DNA of 64,000 nucleotides. It comes from Dechloromonas sp. ZY10. Lineage in GTDB: Bacteria; Pseudomonadota; Gammaproteobacteria; Burkholderiales; Rhodocyclaceae. The notes beneath the pieces are model-generated. The model searched no databases, was not told the origin of the DNA, and worked only from the letters and a program-made list of their open reading frames with translations. The translations under genes and the position numbers were made by a program. Of this stretch, positions 47,329-55,058 are shown in pieces (positions within the stretch are counted from its first letter, which is position 1; each line of letters starts with the position of its first letter). Location of the stretch: the NCBI RefSeq assembly GCF_041378895.1, contig NZ_CP144212.1, positions 1,101,501 to 1,165,500 on the forward strand, read 5' to 3'.

Positions 47329-48264
47329 CTAACTATGAATGCGGCACAGCGTGCTTTTGCCGAACAGGCTTTCGATCAGGTCGACCGCCAGTTCGGCGGT
47401 CTGGTTGCGGTGGTCGAGCGCCGGGTTGAGTTCGACGATGTCGAGCGAGGCCAGCCGTTCGGTATCGGCGATCATTTCCATGCACAGCTGCGCTTCGCGG
47501 TAGGTCGGGCCGCCGCGCACCGTGGTGCCGACGCCGGGGGCGATTTCCGGGTCGAGAAAATCGACATCGAGGCTGACGTGCAGATGAGTGTCGGCGTCGA
47601 TCCCGGCCAGCGCCTTGTCCATCACTGCGCGCATGCCGTGCTCGTCGATGTAGCGCATGTCGAAGACCTCGATCCCGAGTTGCTGCAGGAAGCGCTTTTC
47701 ACCGTCGTCAACGCTGCGGATGCCGATCTGGCGGATCTGGTCGGGCAGCATCGCCGGGACGTGGCCGCCGATTTCGCACAGGACCTGCGGGCCGTGGCCA
47801 CAGAGACAGGCGACCGGCATGCCGTGGATGTTGCCGGAAGGCGTCATGGTCGCAGTATTGAGGTCGGCGTGGGCGTCGAACCACAGCACCCGCAGCTTCT
47901 TGCCCTGTTCGCGGCAATGGCGGGCGACGGCGCTGATCGAACCGATCGCCAGGCAATGGTCGCCGCCCATCATGATCGGCAGGCGGTCGGCGGCCAGCTC
48001 GCGGTACACCGCGTCGTGCAGCGTCGCGTTCCAGGCGGCGACTTCGGGCAGGTGACGGAGGCCGGCTTGCGGCGGCTGTTCCGGGTTGGCCGGGCCGCTC
48101 AGATTGCCGCAATCGACGACATCGACGCCGAAGGCAACCAGGGCTTCGTGAATCCCGGCGACGCGCAGGGCTTCCGGGCCCATGCGGCTGCCACGGGTGC
48201 CGGCGCCGACATCGGTGGGAACGCCAATCAGGCTGATGCGGTGGCTATGAACGGTGGCGGTCAT
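47329..48264 (-). CDS. rocF: Arginase
   Basis: Hydrolyses L-arginine to ornithine and urea with a dinuclear Mn centre. The 311-residue protein has IMMGGDHCLAIG, WFDAHADLNT with PSGNIHGMPVA, and SLDVDFLDPEIAPGVGT, the standard ureohydrolase ligands. The N-terminal ISLIGVPTDVGAGTRGSRMGPEALR favours arginase over agmatinase. AAGGAG precedes ATG 48264. Its product is the substrate of the nearby ornithine cyclodeaminase. Confidence 0.93.
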   Translation of the reverse strand: MTATVHSHRISLIGVPTDVGAGTRGSRMGPEALRVAGIHEALVAFGVDVVDCGNLSGPANPEQPPQAGLRHLPEVAAWNATLHDAVYRELAADRLPIMMGGDHCLAIGSISAVARHCREQGKKLRVLWFDAHADLNTATMTPSGNIHGMPVACLCGHGPQVLCEIGGHVPAMLPDQIRQIGIRSVDDGEKRFLQQLGIEVFDMRYIDEHGMRAVMDKALAGIDADTHLHVSLDVDFLDPEIAPGVGTTVRGGPTYREAQLCMEMIADTERLASLDIVELNPALDHRNQTAELAVDLIESLFGKSTLCRIHS

Positions 48265-48274
48265 GCGCAACTCC

Positions 48275-48868
48275 TTAAGCGGCAAAGGCGACCTTGAGGC
48301 CGGAAATCAGCATCTGCACGGCCATTGTAGTCAGGATCAGACCCATCAGGCGTTCCATCGCCTCCATGCCGGAGCGGCCGAAGAGACGGGCGAGCGGGTC
48401 GGAAATCAGCAAGATCAGGGTGTTGACCGTAGATGCGGCCAAGACCGCGCCGACCCACAGCCACGGATCGCCGGACTGGCGCGAGGCGAGCAGGACCATC
48501 GCCAGCGCCGAGGGGCCGGCGATCATCGGTACGGCCAGCGGCACAATGAAGGCTTCGCTGCGCGCCGGCGTATCGGCGGCGCCGTGGCCCGCCGGGGGGA
48601 AGACCATGCGCAGCGCAATCAAAAAGAGGATCAGGCCGCCGGAAATTTCCAGCGCCGGTTCGGAGAGGTGCATCACCGCCAGCAGGCGGTCGCCGGCAAA
48701 CAGGAAGGCAAGCAGTACGCCTGTGGCGATCGCGCATTCGCGCAGGATCACCCGGCGCTTGCCGGCCGCTGGCAGGTCGCGCAACAGCGACTGGACGAAC
48801 GGTACGTTGCCGAGCGGGTCGAGGACCAGCAGGAGCAGGAAAGTCGAGGAAATCAGTTCGGGCGACAT
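48275..48868 (-). CDS. MarC-family integral membrane protein
   Basis: A 197-residue protein with about six membrane helices. It shows the family segments LLLVLDPLGNVPFVQSLL and FIVPLAVPMIAGPSALAMVLL. The family has no established transport substrate. It precedes arginase by 10 bp on the minus strand and is probably co-transcribed with it. Confidence 0.88.
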   Translation of the reverse strand: MSPELISSTFLLLLVLDPLGNVPFVQSLLRDLPAAGKRRVILRECAIATGVLLAFLFAGDRLLAVMHLSEPALEISGGLILFLIALRMVFPPAGHGAADTPARSEAFIVPLAVPMIAGPSALAMVLLASRQSGDPWLWVGAVLAASTVNTLILLISDPLARLFGRSGMEAMERLMGLILTTMAVQMLISGLKVAFAA

Positions 48869-48949
48869 GGGCAGGGCGGCGAAGAAAGTCAGACGGTGGC
48901 CGGCTGCCCGGTGGTCGCCGGGCGGGGCCGGCGACCGATAGGCGACGGC

Positions 48950-50362
48950 TTAGTTGAAGTTGTAACGCGCCATCAGGTTGATGCGCGACATATCGCCACG
49001 CTGGCCGGACAGGGTCTCGCGGCGGCCATAGATGTACTCGGCGCCGATATCGACATATTTGACCGGGTTCCAGATTGCGCCGACGTGGAACTGCTGGACC
49101 TGACGGTTAACGCCGAAGCGGCCGCTGTCGAGGCCGTTGGCACGGGCCCAGTCGGTATAGGCGTTGTCGTAGTGACGCTGACCGCCATAGACCAGGTTCA
49201 TGCGCAGGGTCTCGCTGAACTTGTGCTGGTAGCCAACCACCAGGCCCAAGGCCTTTTCCATGGTGATCTGGTTGGTGTTGGCGTTGTAGCCGGCGCCTTC
49301 GATGTAGTTGAAGTAGCGGCCGATACCTTCGCCGCCGGTGGCGATGAAGCTGATCTGGTCGTTGTCGGTGAAGCGATAGACGCCGGACACCGAGACGCCG
49401 TAGCCACGGCGCGATTCGTCGACTACGCGGTTAACGCCGCCGCCCAGTTGCATGCTGCCATCGACGCGATGCTCGTGCGACACCGCGCGCAGGCTCAGCG
49501 AGCCCTGGGTGAAGGCCTTGTCCCAGCGCACGATCAGGTCGGGCGACTTGGCAAAGCCGGCGGTCGAGGCGCTGCCGGTCGGGTCGAGCACGTAGCTGAC
49601 CGAGTTTTCCAGCGCGGCGGTGAAGTTGCCGTAGTTCGGGGTGGCGTAGGTGTAGCGCAGTTGCGGCTGACGGATGAAGGTGCCGCCGATCGGGCCGTTG
49701 AAGTCGACCACTTCCGGCGTCGCGTCGAGGTCCATGAAGGTGGACCAGCTCTGGCCGGCCAGCCACGGGCCGAGTTGCACGTAAGCGTGGCGCAGACGGA
49801 AGTTGTAGCTGTTGGTCGCCTGCTGGGTGTAGATGTTGCGCAGATCGCCATAGACGGCCGAGTTGCCGGTGCGCGGGTCGTTGTTGAAGTCGCCTTCGAT
49901 CTTGGCGATCAGCTGGCCGTACTGGGTCGGGGTCGAGGCTTCGACGCCGATCCGCGAGGTGCGGGCGTGCGAGTAGGTCTGGCCCTTGCGCGCTGCTTCC
50001 GGGGTGCCGCGCAGCGGGGCATAAGGCATGAAGGTCGAGTAATCCATGTCGGCGTTGCTGCCCTTGCTTTCACGGACCACGTTGTATTCGGCGATGCCGT
50101 AGACGCGGATCGAGGTGTCGCCGGAGGCCAGACGATAGGAGTTGGGCAGGTCGCCGACGACGACCGCTTCCTTGCCTTGGGCCGTGACCTGGTCCTGCAG
50201 TTGAGCGATTTCCTGCTTCTGGGTTTTCTTCAGCTCTTCGAGCTGGCTCTGCATGGCCTTGAGCTGGGCTTCGAGCTGGGCGATGCGCTGCGAATCGTTG
50301 GCCAGCGCCACCGAGGCGAGGCCGAGCCCGCACAGGGCGAGGGTCAGTTGCTTGAGTTTCAT
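48950..50362 (-). CDS. DcaP-like outer-membrane porin
   Basis: A 470-residue protein. It has a signal peptide (MKLKQLTLALCGLGLASVALA) and an N-terminal coiled coil (about 23-65, SQRIAQLEAQLKAMQSQLEEL). A beta-barrel follows, with alternating aromatic strands, for example FRLRHAYVQLGPWLAGQSWSTFMD, and a C-terminal MARYNFN ending in an alternating strand. DcaP-type porins are trimeric with an N-terminal coiled coil and favour anionic substrates. It is directly downstream of a polar amino acid ABC transporter, in the same orientation. Confidence 0.88.
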   Translation of the reverse strand: MKLKQLTLALCGLGLASVALANDSQRIAQLEAQLKAMQSQLEELKKTQKQEIAQLQDQVTAQGKEAVVVGDLPNSYRLASGDTSIRVYGIAEYNVVRESKGSNADMDYSTFMPYAPLRGTPEAARKGQTYSHARTSRIGVEASTPTQYGQLIAKIEGDFNNDPRTGNSAVYGDLRNIYTQQATNSYNFRLRHAYVQLGPWLAGQSWSTFMDLDATPEVVDFNGPIGGTFIRQPQLRYTYATPNYGNFTAALENSVSYVLDPTGSASTAGFAKSPDLIVRWDKAFTQGSLSLRAVSHEHRVDGSMQLGGGVNRVVDESRRGYGVSVSGVYRFTDNDQISFIATGGEGIGRYFNYIEGAGYNANTNQITMEKALGLVVGYQHKFSETLRMNLVYGGQRHYDNAYTDWARANGLDSGRFGVNRQVQQFHVGAIWNPVKYVDIGAEYIYGRRETLSGQRGDMSRINLMARYNFN

Positions 50363-50405
50363 GACTTGTCTTTCAATCGTAAAAATGGTCGCGCGATCCG
50401 CCGGC

Positions 50406-51167
50406 TCAGAAGCCGTGGCGGACCTGCGTCAAAAAGGTTTTGGCGCGTTCGTGCGCCGGATTGCTGAAGAAGTCCTGCGGCGTCGAGTCTTCGAGAATGG
50501 TCCCGTGATCGAAGAAAATCACGCGGTCGGCAACCTCGCGGGCAAAACCCATCTCGTGGGTGACCACCAGCATGGTGATGCCGGTATGCGCCAGTTCGCG
50601 CATCACCGCGAGCACTTCGTTGACCATCTCCGGGTCGAGCGCCGAGGTCGGCTCGTCGAACAGCAGCACCTTGGGGTCCATCGCCAGCGCCCGGGCAATC
50701 GCCACCCGTTGCTGCTGCCCGCCGGACAACTGCACCGGGTACTTGTGCGCATGCGCCTTGAGCCCGACGCGGTCGAGCAAGGCCAGGGCCTTGGCTTCGG
50801 CGTCGGCGGCCGACATCTTGCGCACCCGCATCGGGGCGAGGGTGATGTTCTTCAGGATCGTCAGGTGCGAGAACAGGTTGAAGCTCTGGAAGACCATCCC
50901 GACCTCGCGGCGAATCGCGTCGAGGTTCTTCAGGTCGTCGTTGAGTTCGATGCCGTCGATCACGATGCTGCCGGTGTCGTGCGCTTCAAGGCGGTTCAAG
51001 GTGCGCAGGAAGGTCGACTTGCCGGAGCCCGAAGGGCCGATGATTGCGGTGACCTCCCCTTCACGGAAGGTCGCGGAGACCTTCTTCAGCGCATGGAAAG
51101 CGCCGAAATGCTTGTCTACATCGCGGGCGACGATGATCGGCCGGGCCGTGGGCTTGATTTCGCTCAT
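50406..51167 (-). CDS. Polar amino acid ABC transporter, ATP-binding protein
   Basis: A 253-residue GlnQ/HisP-type ATPase with Walker [10 protein letters not shown], the Q-loop in [13 protein letters not shown], signature LSGGQQQR, Walker [15 protein letters not shown] and the H-loop in VVTHEMGFA. It is the last gene of the binding protein-permease-ATPase set; its start is 9 bp after the permease stop. Confidence 0.95.
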   Translation of the reverse strand: MSEIKPTARPIIVARDVDKHFGAFHALKKVSATFREGEVTAIIGPSGSGKSTFLRTLNRLEAHDTGSIVIDGIELNDDLKNLDAIRREVGMVFQSFNLFSHLTILKNITLAPMRVRKMSAADAEAKALALLDRVGLKAHAHKYPVQLSGGQQQRVAIARALAMDPKVLLFDEPTSALDPEMVNEVLAVMRELAHTGITMLVVTHEMGFAREVADRVIFFDHGTILEDSTPQDFFSNPAHERAKTFLTQVRHGF

Positions 51168-51176
51168 GGGGGCTCC

Positions 51177-51935
51177 TCAGCGCTTGCGCCCGACGTCGAG
51201 CTGGGTCTCCAGCGCCGAAGTCAGGGTGGTGAAGGCCGTGGTCAGGATCAGGTAGATCATGGCCACGGTCAGGAAGACCGGAATCGGCTGGTAGCTCTCG
51301 GCCTGGACTCGGTAGCCGACCATCGTCAGTTCAACCACGCTGATCGCGTAGGCCAGCGACGAGTCCTTGACCAGCGAGGCCAGGTTGTTGGCCAGCGCCG
51401 GCAGGGCCACGCGCATGCTTTGCGGCAGCATGATGTCGATGAAGGTCTGCAGCGGCGACAGGCCGAGCGCCCGGGCGGCTTCGATCTGCCCGTGCGGCAC
51501 CGCGAGGATGCCGGCGCGCACGCACTCGGTGTTGTAAGCCCCGATGTTCAGCGACAACGCAATGATGGCGCAGGCAAAATCCGATGGCTGCAGCGCATCC
51601 GGCAGGAACTGCGGGGCAGCCAGCCAGACGAAAAGGATTTGCAGCAGCAGCGGGGTGCCGCGAAAGATCCAGACATAAAACGCACACAGCCAGCGCAGCG
51701 GCGCAATCGACGACATCCGTCCGATCCCGGCGAGAACGCCGAGGACGATACCGATGGTCCCAGAAACCACGGTCAGCCAGACCGTGATCCGGGCGCCCTC
51801 GGCAAATTGCTGCGCCGCCGGCCCGATTGGCTCCGGTGCCGCCGACAGCGGAATCGCCAGCCCCCAGAGGAAGGCGAGCAGCCCCAGCATCGCGGCGAAC
51901 ATCGTCCAGCCCGGATTTTGCTTGCTCCAGTTCAT
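51177..51935 (-). CDS. Polar amino acid ABC transporter, permease
   Basis: A 252-residue HisMQ-type permease with about five helices. It contains the EAA-like loop ECVRAGILAVPHGQIEAARALGLSPLQTFIDIMLPQSMRVALPALAN that contacts the ATPase. It is a single permease gene, so the channel is probably a homodimer. It lies 12 bp after the binding-protein gene. Confidence 0.94.
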   Translation of the reverse strand: MNWSKQNPGWTMFAAMLGLLAFLWGLAIPLSAAPEPIGPAAQQFAEGARITVWLTVVSGTIGIVLGVLAGIGRMSSIAPLRWLCAFYVWIFRGTPLLLQILFVWLAAPQFLPDALQPSDFACAIIALSLNIGAYNTECVRAGILAVPHGQIEAARALGLSPLQTFIDIMLPQSMRVALPALANNLASLVKDSSLAYAISVVELTMVGYRVQAESYQPIPVFLTVAMIYLILTTAFTTLTSALETQLDVGRKR

Positions 51936-51947
51936 GGCGGGCTTCGC

Positions 51948-52721
51948 TTAGTGGCAGGACACGTCGGTCTTGAAATATTTCTGCGACAAGGTGGCGTAGG
52001 TGCCGTCCTTCATCACTTCGGCCAGGCCACGGTTCCACTGCTCGGCCAGTTCCTTGTTGTTCTTGCGCATGATCGCCGAAACGCGCTCGACGAAGACCTG
52101 CTCACCAGCGACGATGCCGGCGTCGGCGTTCTTTTCCAGGGTGGCCTTGATCAGCCACTTGTCGGAAATCCAGGCGTCGACCTTCTTGCTCTTGAGCGCC
52201 GAGAAGGCTTCCGGATCGGCCTTGTAGGTCTTGATTTCCTTGACCCCGGCGATCTTCTTGGCGCTGTCGGCGTAGCTGGTTGCCAACTGCACGGCGACGG
52301 TCTTGCCGGCCAGCGCCGCGGCGGTCAGGGCGCCGTCCTTGGGGGCGGCGATCTGGCCGCCGGTACAGTAATGCGGGTTGGTGAAATCAACCGATTTGGC
52401 TCGTTCTTCAGTGTAGCCGTGGGAAGCGATGGCGAAATCAAAACGGTCCTGGCGGATCGAGGCGACTTGCGCGTCGAAGGGCACCACGCGCCACTCGATG
52501 GCGAGACCGAGCTTCTTGGCCACGGCTTCGGCAACTTCGACTTCGAAGCCGGTCAGCTTGGCGCCTTCGAAATAATTGAACGGAAAAAATGCACCTTCGG
52601 TGACGGCAATGAATTTGCCATCGGCCTTGATCGCGGCCCAGTCGCGTGCTTCGGCACTCGTACCTGCCAGCAGCAGGGCCAGCGGCAACAGCGCGGTCGC
52701 CAGTTTGCTCTTCAATCGCAT
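51948..52721 (-). CDS. Amino acid ABC transporter, periplasmic binding protein
   Basis: A 257-residue family 3 binding protein with signal peptide MRLKSKLATALLPLALLLAGTSAEA. The mature part has GKFIAVTEGAFFPFNYFEGAKLTGFEVEVAEAVAKKLG and FDFAIASHGYTEERAKSVDFTNPHY. A Cys near the C-terminus (DVSCH) may pair with one in YCTGG. It is the first gene of the transporter operon. The ligand is likely a polar or charged amino acid; the exact one is unclear. Confidence 0.93.
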   Translation of the reverse strand: MRLKSKLATALLPLALLLAGTSAEARDWAAIKADGKFIAVTEGAFFPFNYFEGAKLTGFEVEVAEAVAKKLGLAIEWRVVPFDAQVASIRQDRFDFAIASHGYTEERAKSVDFTNPHYCTGGQIAAPKDGALTAAALAGKTVAVQLATSYADSAKKIAGVKEIKTYKADPEAFSALKSKKVDAWISDKWLIKATLEKNADAGIVAGEQVFVERVSAIMRKNNKELAEQWNRGLAEVMKDGTYATLSQKYFKTDVSCH

Positions 52722-52974
52722 GGTTTGATCCCCAAGAATGATGGAGGCGCGGGGCAGTCATGCCGCAGCCGAAACTGCAAACCCTCTGCGCCGAAGGTCG
52801 CGGATTCTAGGGAGCGAGGGGTTGGGGCACCATCACTTATGACGTCAACTACGGGTTATCCCTAGGTGACTTGTTGCGCAAATGCAACGTTTTTCACATT
52901 GTGGTTTAAACGTTTGTTCATTGCTTAATGCAATGAAAATAAAAGGTTTTGTCGGTTTTGTACGGAAAATTGAA
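52722..52974. other. Non-coding region upstream of the transporter operon
   Basis: The first 250 bp of a 434-bp gap between the ABC transporter and the OmpA-like gene. It includes an AT-rich stretch (about 52860-52965) that could hold the transporter promoter, but I could not pick a convincing -35/-10 pair. Confidence 0.5.
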
Positions 52975-53086
52975 GGCGGAGAGGCGGAGAGGCGGAGAGG
53001 CGGAGAGGCGGAGAGGCGGAGAGGCGGAGAGGCGGAGAGGCGGAGAGGCGGAGAGGCGGAGAGGCGGAGAGGCGGAGAGGCGGAGA
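52975..53086. repeat. Tandem repeat, 14 perfect copies of 8-bp GGCGGAGA
   Basis: Exactly 112 bp of an uninterrupted GGCGGAGA array, 70 bp downstream of the OmpA-like stop codon. The strands are purine-rich and pyrimidine-rich. Open frames across it encode a Ser/Ala/Pro/Leu/Arg repeat (minus) or a Glu/Arg/Gly/Ala repeat (plus) but lack start context, so it is best treated as a non-coding minisatellite. Perfect copies suggest recent expansion. Confidence 0.95.
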
Positions 53087-53155
53087 GCAGGCGCAACTCT
53101 GCCGGCGGGGCGGCTGCTTACACGGTCAACGCTGGGCTGGGGCAAAAAGCCTGGT

Positions 53156-53755
53156 TCAGCGCAGCTTGATTTCAACCCGGCGGTTGCGCGGTTCTTGCGT
53201 GCCGGGGCGATGGGCCACCAGCGGTTCACGGCTGCCGCGGCCGGCAACCTGGATCGCATCACGCGGGATGCCGGCGCCGACTAGCAGTTCTCGGACTCGG
53301 TTGGCGCGTTCCAGCGATAGCCGATCATTGATCGGCGTGGTCCCGACTGCGTCGGTATGGCCGATCACCAGCACTTCGGGCGCCGGGAAATTTCTCAGGT
53401 CGGCGAGAATGGTTGGCAGCATTGCGCGCGACGCAGCGGTCAGCTTGTCATTGCCGAACTCAAAATTGAGCAGGTAGCGTTGGGGAGAGGCCGGCAAGCC
53501 CTCGATGGCCGCCTGGTAACGCTGACGTACTGCGGTTTCGCCAATTTTTTCCGAATTCAGTTTGCCGCTTTCAAGACGCGTGCCGGCATAGGCCTCGGCG
53601 ACCTCGACGCTGCGCCCGCCGTGTTCGACGATGATGGCACCGACCTGGCCGCTGCGGTCGGGCAACAGGACGATGCGTTCGCGTGGACCGGCTGAGCAGC
53701 CGGCGAGCAGTGCCAGGGCGAGGAGCAGCCAGGGGCGGTGGTGCTGCTTATTCAT
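53156..53755 (-). CDS. OmpA-family lipoprotein
   Basis: A 199-residue protein with a lipoprotein signal (MNKQHHRPWLLLALALLAGCSAG; lipobox Leu-Ala-Gly-Cys) and a C-terminal OmpA peptidoglycan-binding domain (LNFEFGNDKLTAASR, VIGHTDAVGTTPINDRLSLERANRVRELL). It should tether the outer membrane to the cell wall. ATG 53755 overlaps the end of the FecR-like gene by 8 bp, so the two are coupled. Confidence 0.9.
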   Translation of the reverse strand: MNKQHHRPWLLLALALLAGCSAGPRERIVLLPDRSGQVGAIIVEHGGRSVEVAEAYAGTRLESGKLNSEKIGETAVRQRYQAAIEGLPASPQRYLLNFEFGNDKLTAASRAMLPTILADLRNFPAPEVLVIGHTDAVGTTPINDRLSLERANRVRELLVGAGIPRDAIQVAGRGSREPLVAHRPGTQEPRNRRVEIKLR

Positions 53756-54194
53756 CGGCCTCAACCTCGACGACAAACTCGGTGCCCCGAATGCCGATGG
53801 TCGTGGTCGGCGTATTGACCCGCATTGCTTGCGGGTTGGCTTTGGCGACCAGCCCCGAAACCATTGCGGTTACTCCACGCAGGATGGAAATTGCCATGCC
53901 GCCTTCGTGGGTGGCCGGGTTGAAGCTGAATTCGCGGATGCTCAATTGCGAATTGGCGCTGGCCGAGATCAGTGTATCGTCGCGCAGGGTCACCCCGATC
54001 TGACTATCCTTGCCGCTGATCAGTTTGTCGCCGGGAAAGACGCGGTCGCCGGCTTTCAGCGCGATGCGCTGGCCATTGCGTTCGGCGTAGGTTTCGCCGC
54101 TCGCCGATTTGACCGTGCCGGCCCATTCCTGAGCCTGGGCGGACAGGGCAAGAAGCAGTAGCGGCAGGGCAAGGTAGTGGGCAGGGCGGGGCAT
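53748..54194 (-). CDS. FecR-domain periplasmic protein
   Basis: A 148-residue protein with signal peptide MPRPAHYLALPLLLLALSAQA and a FecR-like beta domain (GETYAERNGQRIALKAGDRVFPGDKLISGKDSQIGVTLRDDTLISASANSQLSI, later TIGIRGTEFVVEV). There is no anti-sigma or membrane segment and no sigma factor gene nearby, so it belongs to the free-standing periplasmic class rather than iron-citrate signalling. AGGAG supports ATG 54194. The longer open frame upstream only reads through a palindromic element. Confidence 0.87.
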   Translation of the reverse strand: MPRPAHYLALPLLLLALSAQAQEWAGTVKSASGETYAERNGQRIALKAGDRVFPGDKLISGKDSQIGVTLRDDTLISASANSQLSIREFSFNPATHEGGMAISILRGVTAMVSGLVAKANPQAMRVNTPTTTIGIRGTEFVVEVEADE

Positions 54195-54230
54195 GGTTGA
54201 TCTCCTGCGGGGAGGTTGGGGGCAGGGCCA

Positions 54231-54277
54231 GGGTTTTTGCCACTTTTTACGGTCGACCGTAAAAAATGACAAAAATC
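54231..54277. repeat. Palindromic intergenic element, ACGGTCGACCGT core (54249-54260)
   Basis: The arms GGGTTTTTGCCACTTTTT and AAAAAATGACAAAAATCC pair with few mismatches around the 12-bp core. It lies 37 bp upstream of the FecR-like ATG. Confidence 0.88.
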
Positions 54278-54419
54278 CAAGCGCGGATTGTCGCACGAAG
54301 CCCGGTGGTTTGGGGAGCGAGGCGGACCGTTGGCTGATGCGCCCGGGTTTTCCCCAGTCGCGTCGGACAAGCCTGGGGATAAATTCTGGATAGTCGGGCT
54401 AAACCCGCAAGTCAAAAAG

Positions 54420-54456
54420 AAAAAAACCCGGCGCCCAAAAAATGGGCGGCCGGGCT
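54420..54456 (-). terminator. Terminator downstream of the small membrane-protein gene
   Basis: On the minus strand, CCCGGCCGCCCA and TGGGCGCCGGG form a near-perfect stem followed by seven T, C and more T. It starts 29 bp after the small gene's stop, supporting a short transcript on this strand. Confidence 0.82.
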
Positions 54457-54485
54457 AACGAGGGGGGAAAGTGGTGGCTAGGAAT

Positions 54486-54620
54486 TCACAACCAGGCTTG
54501 CCAGCCGAGCCAGAAGGCCGCTAGCAGCAAACCGGCCGATAGCACGAACAGCGAACCCTGTGTCGGCGCGGTCTGGCGGAGAGTAATCGGGCGGACGGCG
54601 GGGGGGCGACGGTTGGACAT
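54486..54620 (-). CDS. Small single-pass membrane protein (44 residues)
   Basis: ATG 54620 to TGA 54486. A Pro/Arg-rich N-terminus (SNRRPPAVRPITLRQ) leads into one hydrophobic segment, SLFVLSAGLLLAAFWLGW, ending QAWL. A positively charged N-terminus before a single helix suggests an inner-membrane protein with the N-terminus in the cytoplasm. The ribosome site is weak. A dedicated terminator follows. No family recognized. A longer open frame in another register (54478-54750) looks spurious. Confidence 0.55.
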   Translation of the reverse strand: MSNRRPPAVRPITLRQTAPTQGSLFVLSAGLLLAAFWLGWQAWL

Positions 54621-55058
54621 TGGAGTATCTCGGTGAATTCAAGCGATGCGCCATGCTACGGCTGGATGACTTTTCGAAAAAGACGATATTTACGAAATTT
54701 TTGGCAGTATTTTGCGAAGTTTTTGCTTTGCTTGCCGCTACGGACAGCACGGAGACTGAGGGATGGTGTCCGGAGCGTCCTCCACCGAGGCCGCTTCCGA
54801 GTTCCGAGAGGTTCGATGGGTGAATTGCAACTTGTTGAAAAAACGTTGAATTTTTTGTTTTTCAGGAGTTGTCAGGCCGGCTTTGGCGCAGAAGACTGGC
54901 AAAGCGGGAGGGGAAACATATAAAATATATAAGACTTGTGGCCCCGGTGCCGGCATCCCGCATTTCCGCCCCTGGCGGATGGTTGCGGTACGGTCGCCGC
55001 CATTGTCTTAAAATATCCGTTTTCTCCCCAGTGCAACCCCTTACGAAAGGAAGTCGCC
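54621..55058. other. Intergenic region upstream of acnB
   Basis: About 440 bp between the divergent small gene and acnB. It contains T-rich tracts (54840-54866) and an AT-rich stretch at 54918-54932 that may include promoter elements. I could not assign a confident -35/-10 pair. No gene seen. Confidence 0.55.

Noticed and set aside
48254..50467. 737-residue plus-strand open frame opposite the MarC and porin genes
   Set aside because: Antisense shadow in GC-rich sequence; the minus-strand genes have signal peptides, family motifs and ribosome sites.
50253..52865. 870-residue plus-strand open frame opposite the ABC transporter
   Set aside because: Antisense shadow; the transporter genes carry complete Walker and permease motifs.
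52975..53086. CRISPR-like array
   Set aside because: The unit is 8 bp with no spacers and no cas genes nearby.
52845..53262. Repeat-encoded Ser/Ala/Pro/Leu proteins across the 8-bp array
   Set aside because: Open only because the repeat lacks stops; no start context and the unit is not a multiple of three.
54195..54296. N-terminal extension of the FecR-like protein starting at 54296
   Set aside because: The extension translates the palindromic element (FFTVDRKK) and lacks a signal peptide; ATG 54194 has AGGAG and a proper signal sequence.
54478..54750. 90-residue minus-strand open frame near 54.6 kb
   Set aside because: A different register (54486-54620) gives a compact membrane protein; the longer frame has no motif.
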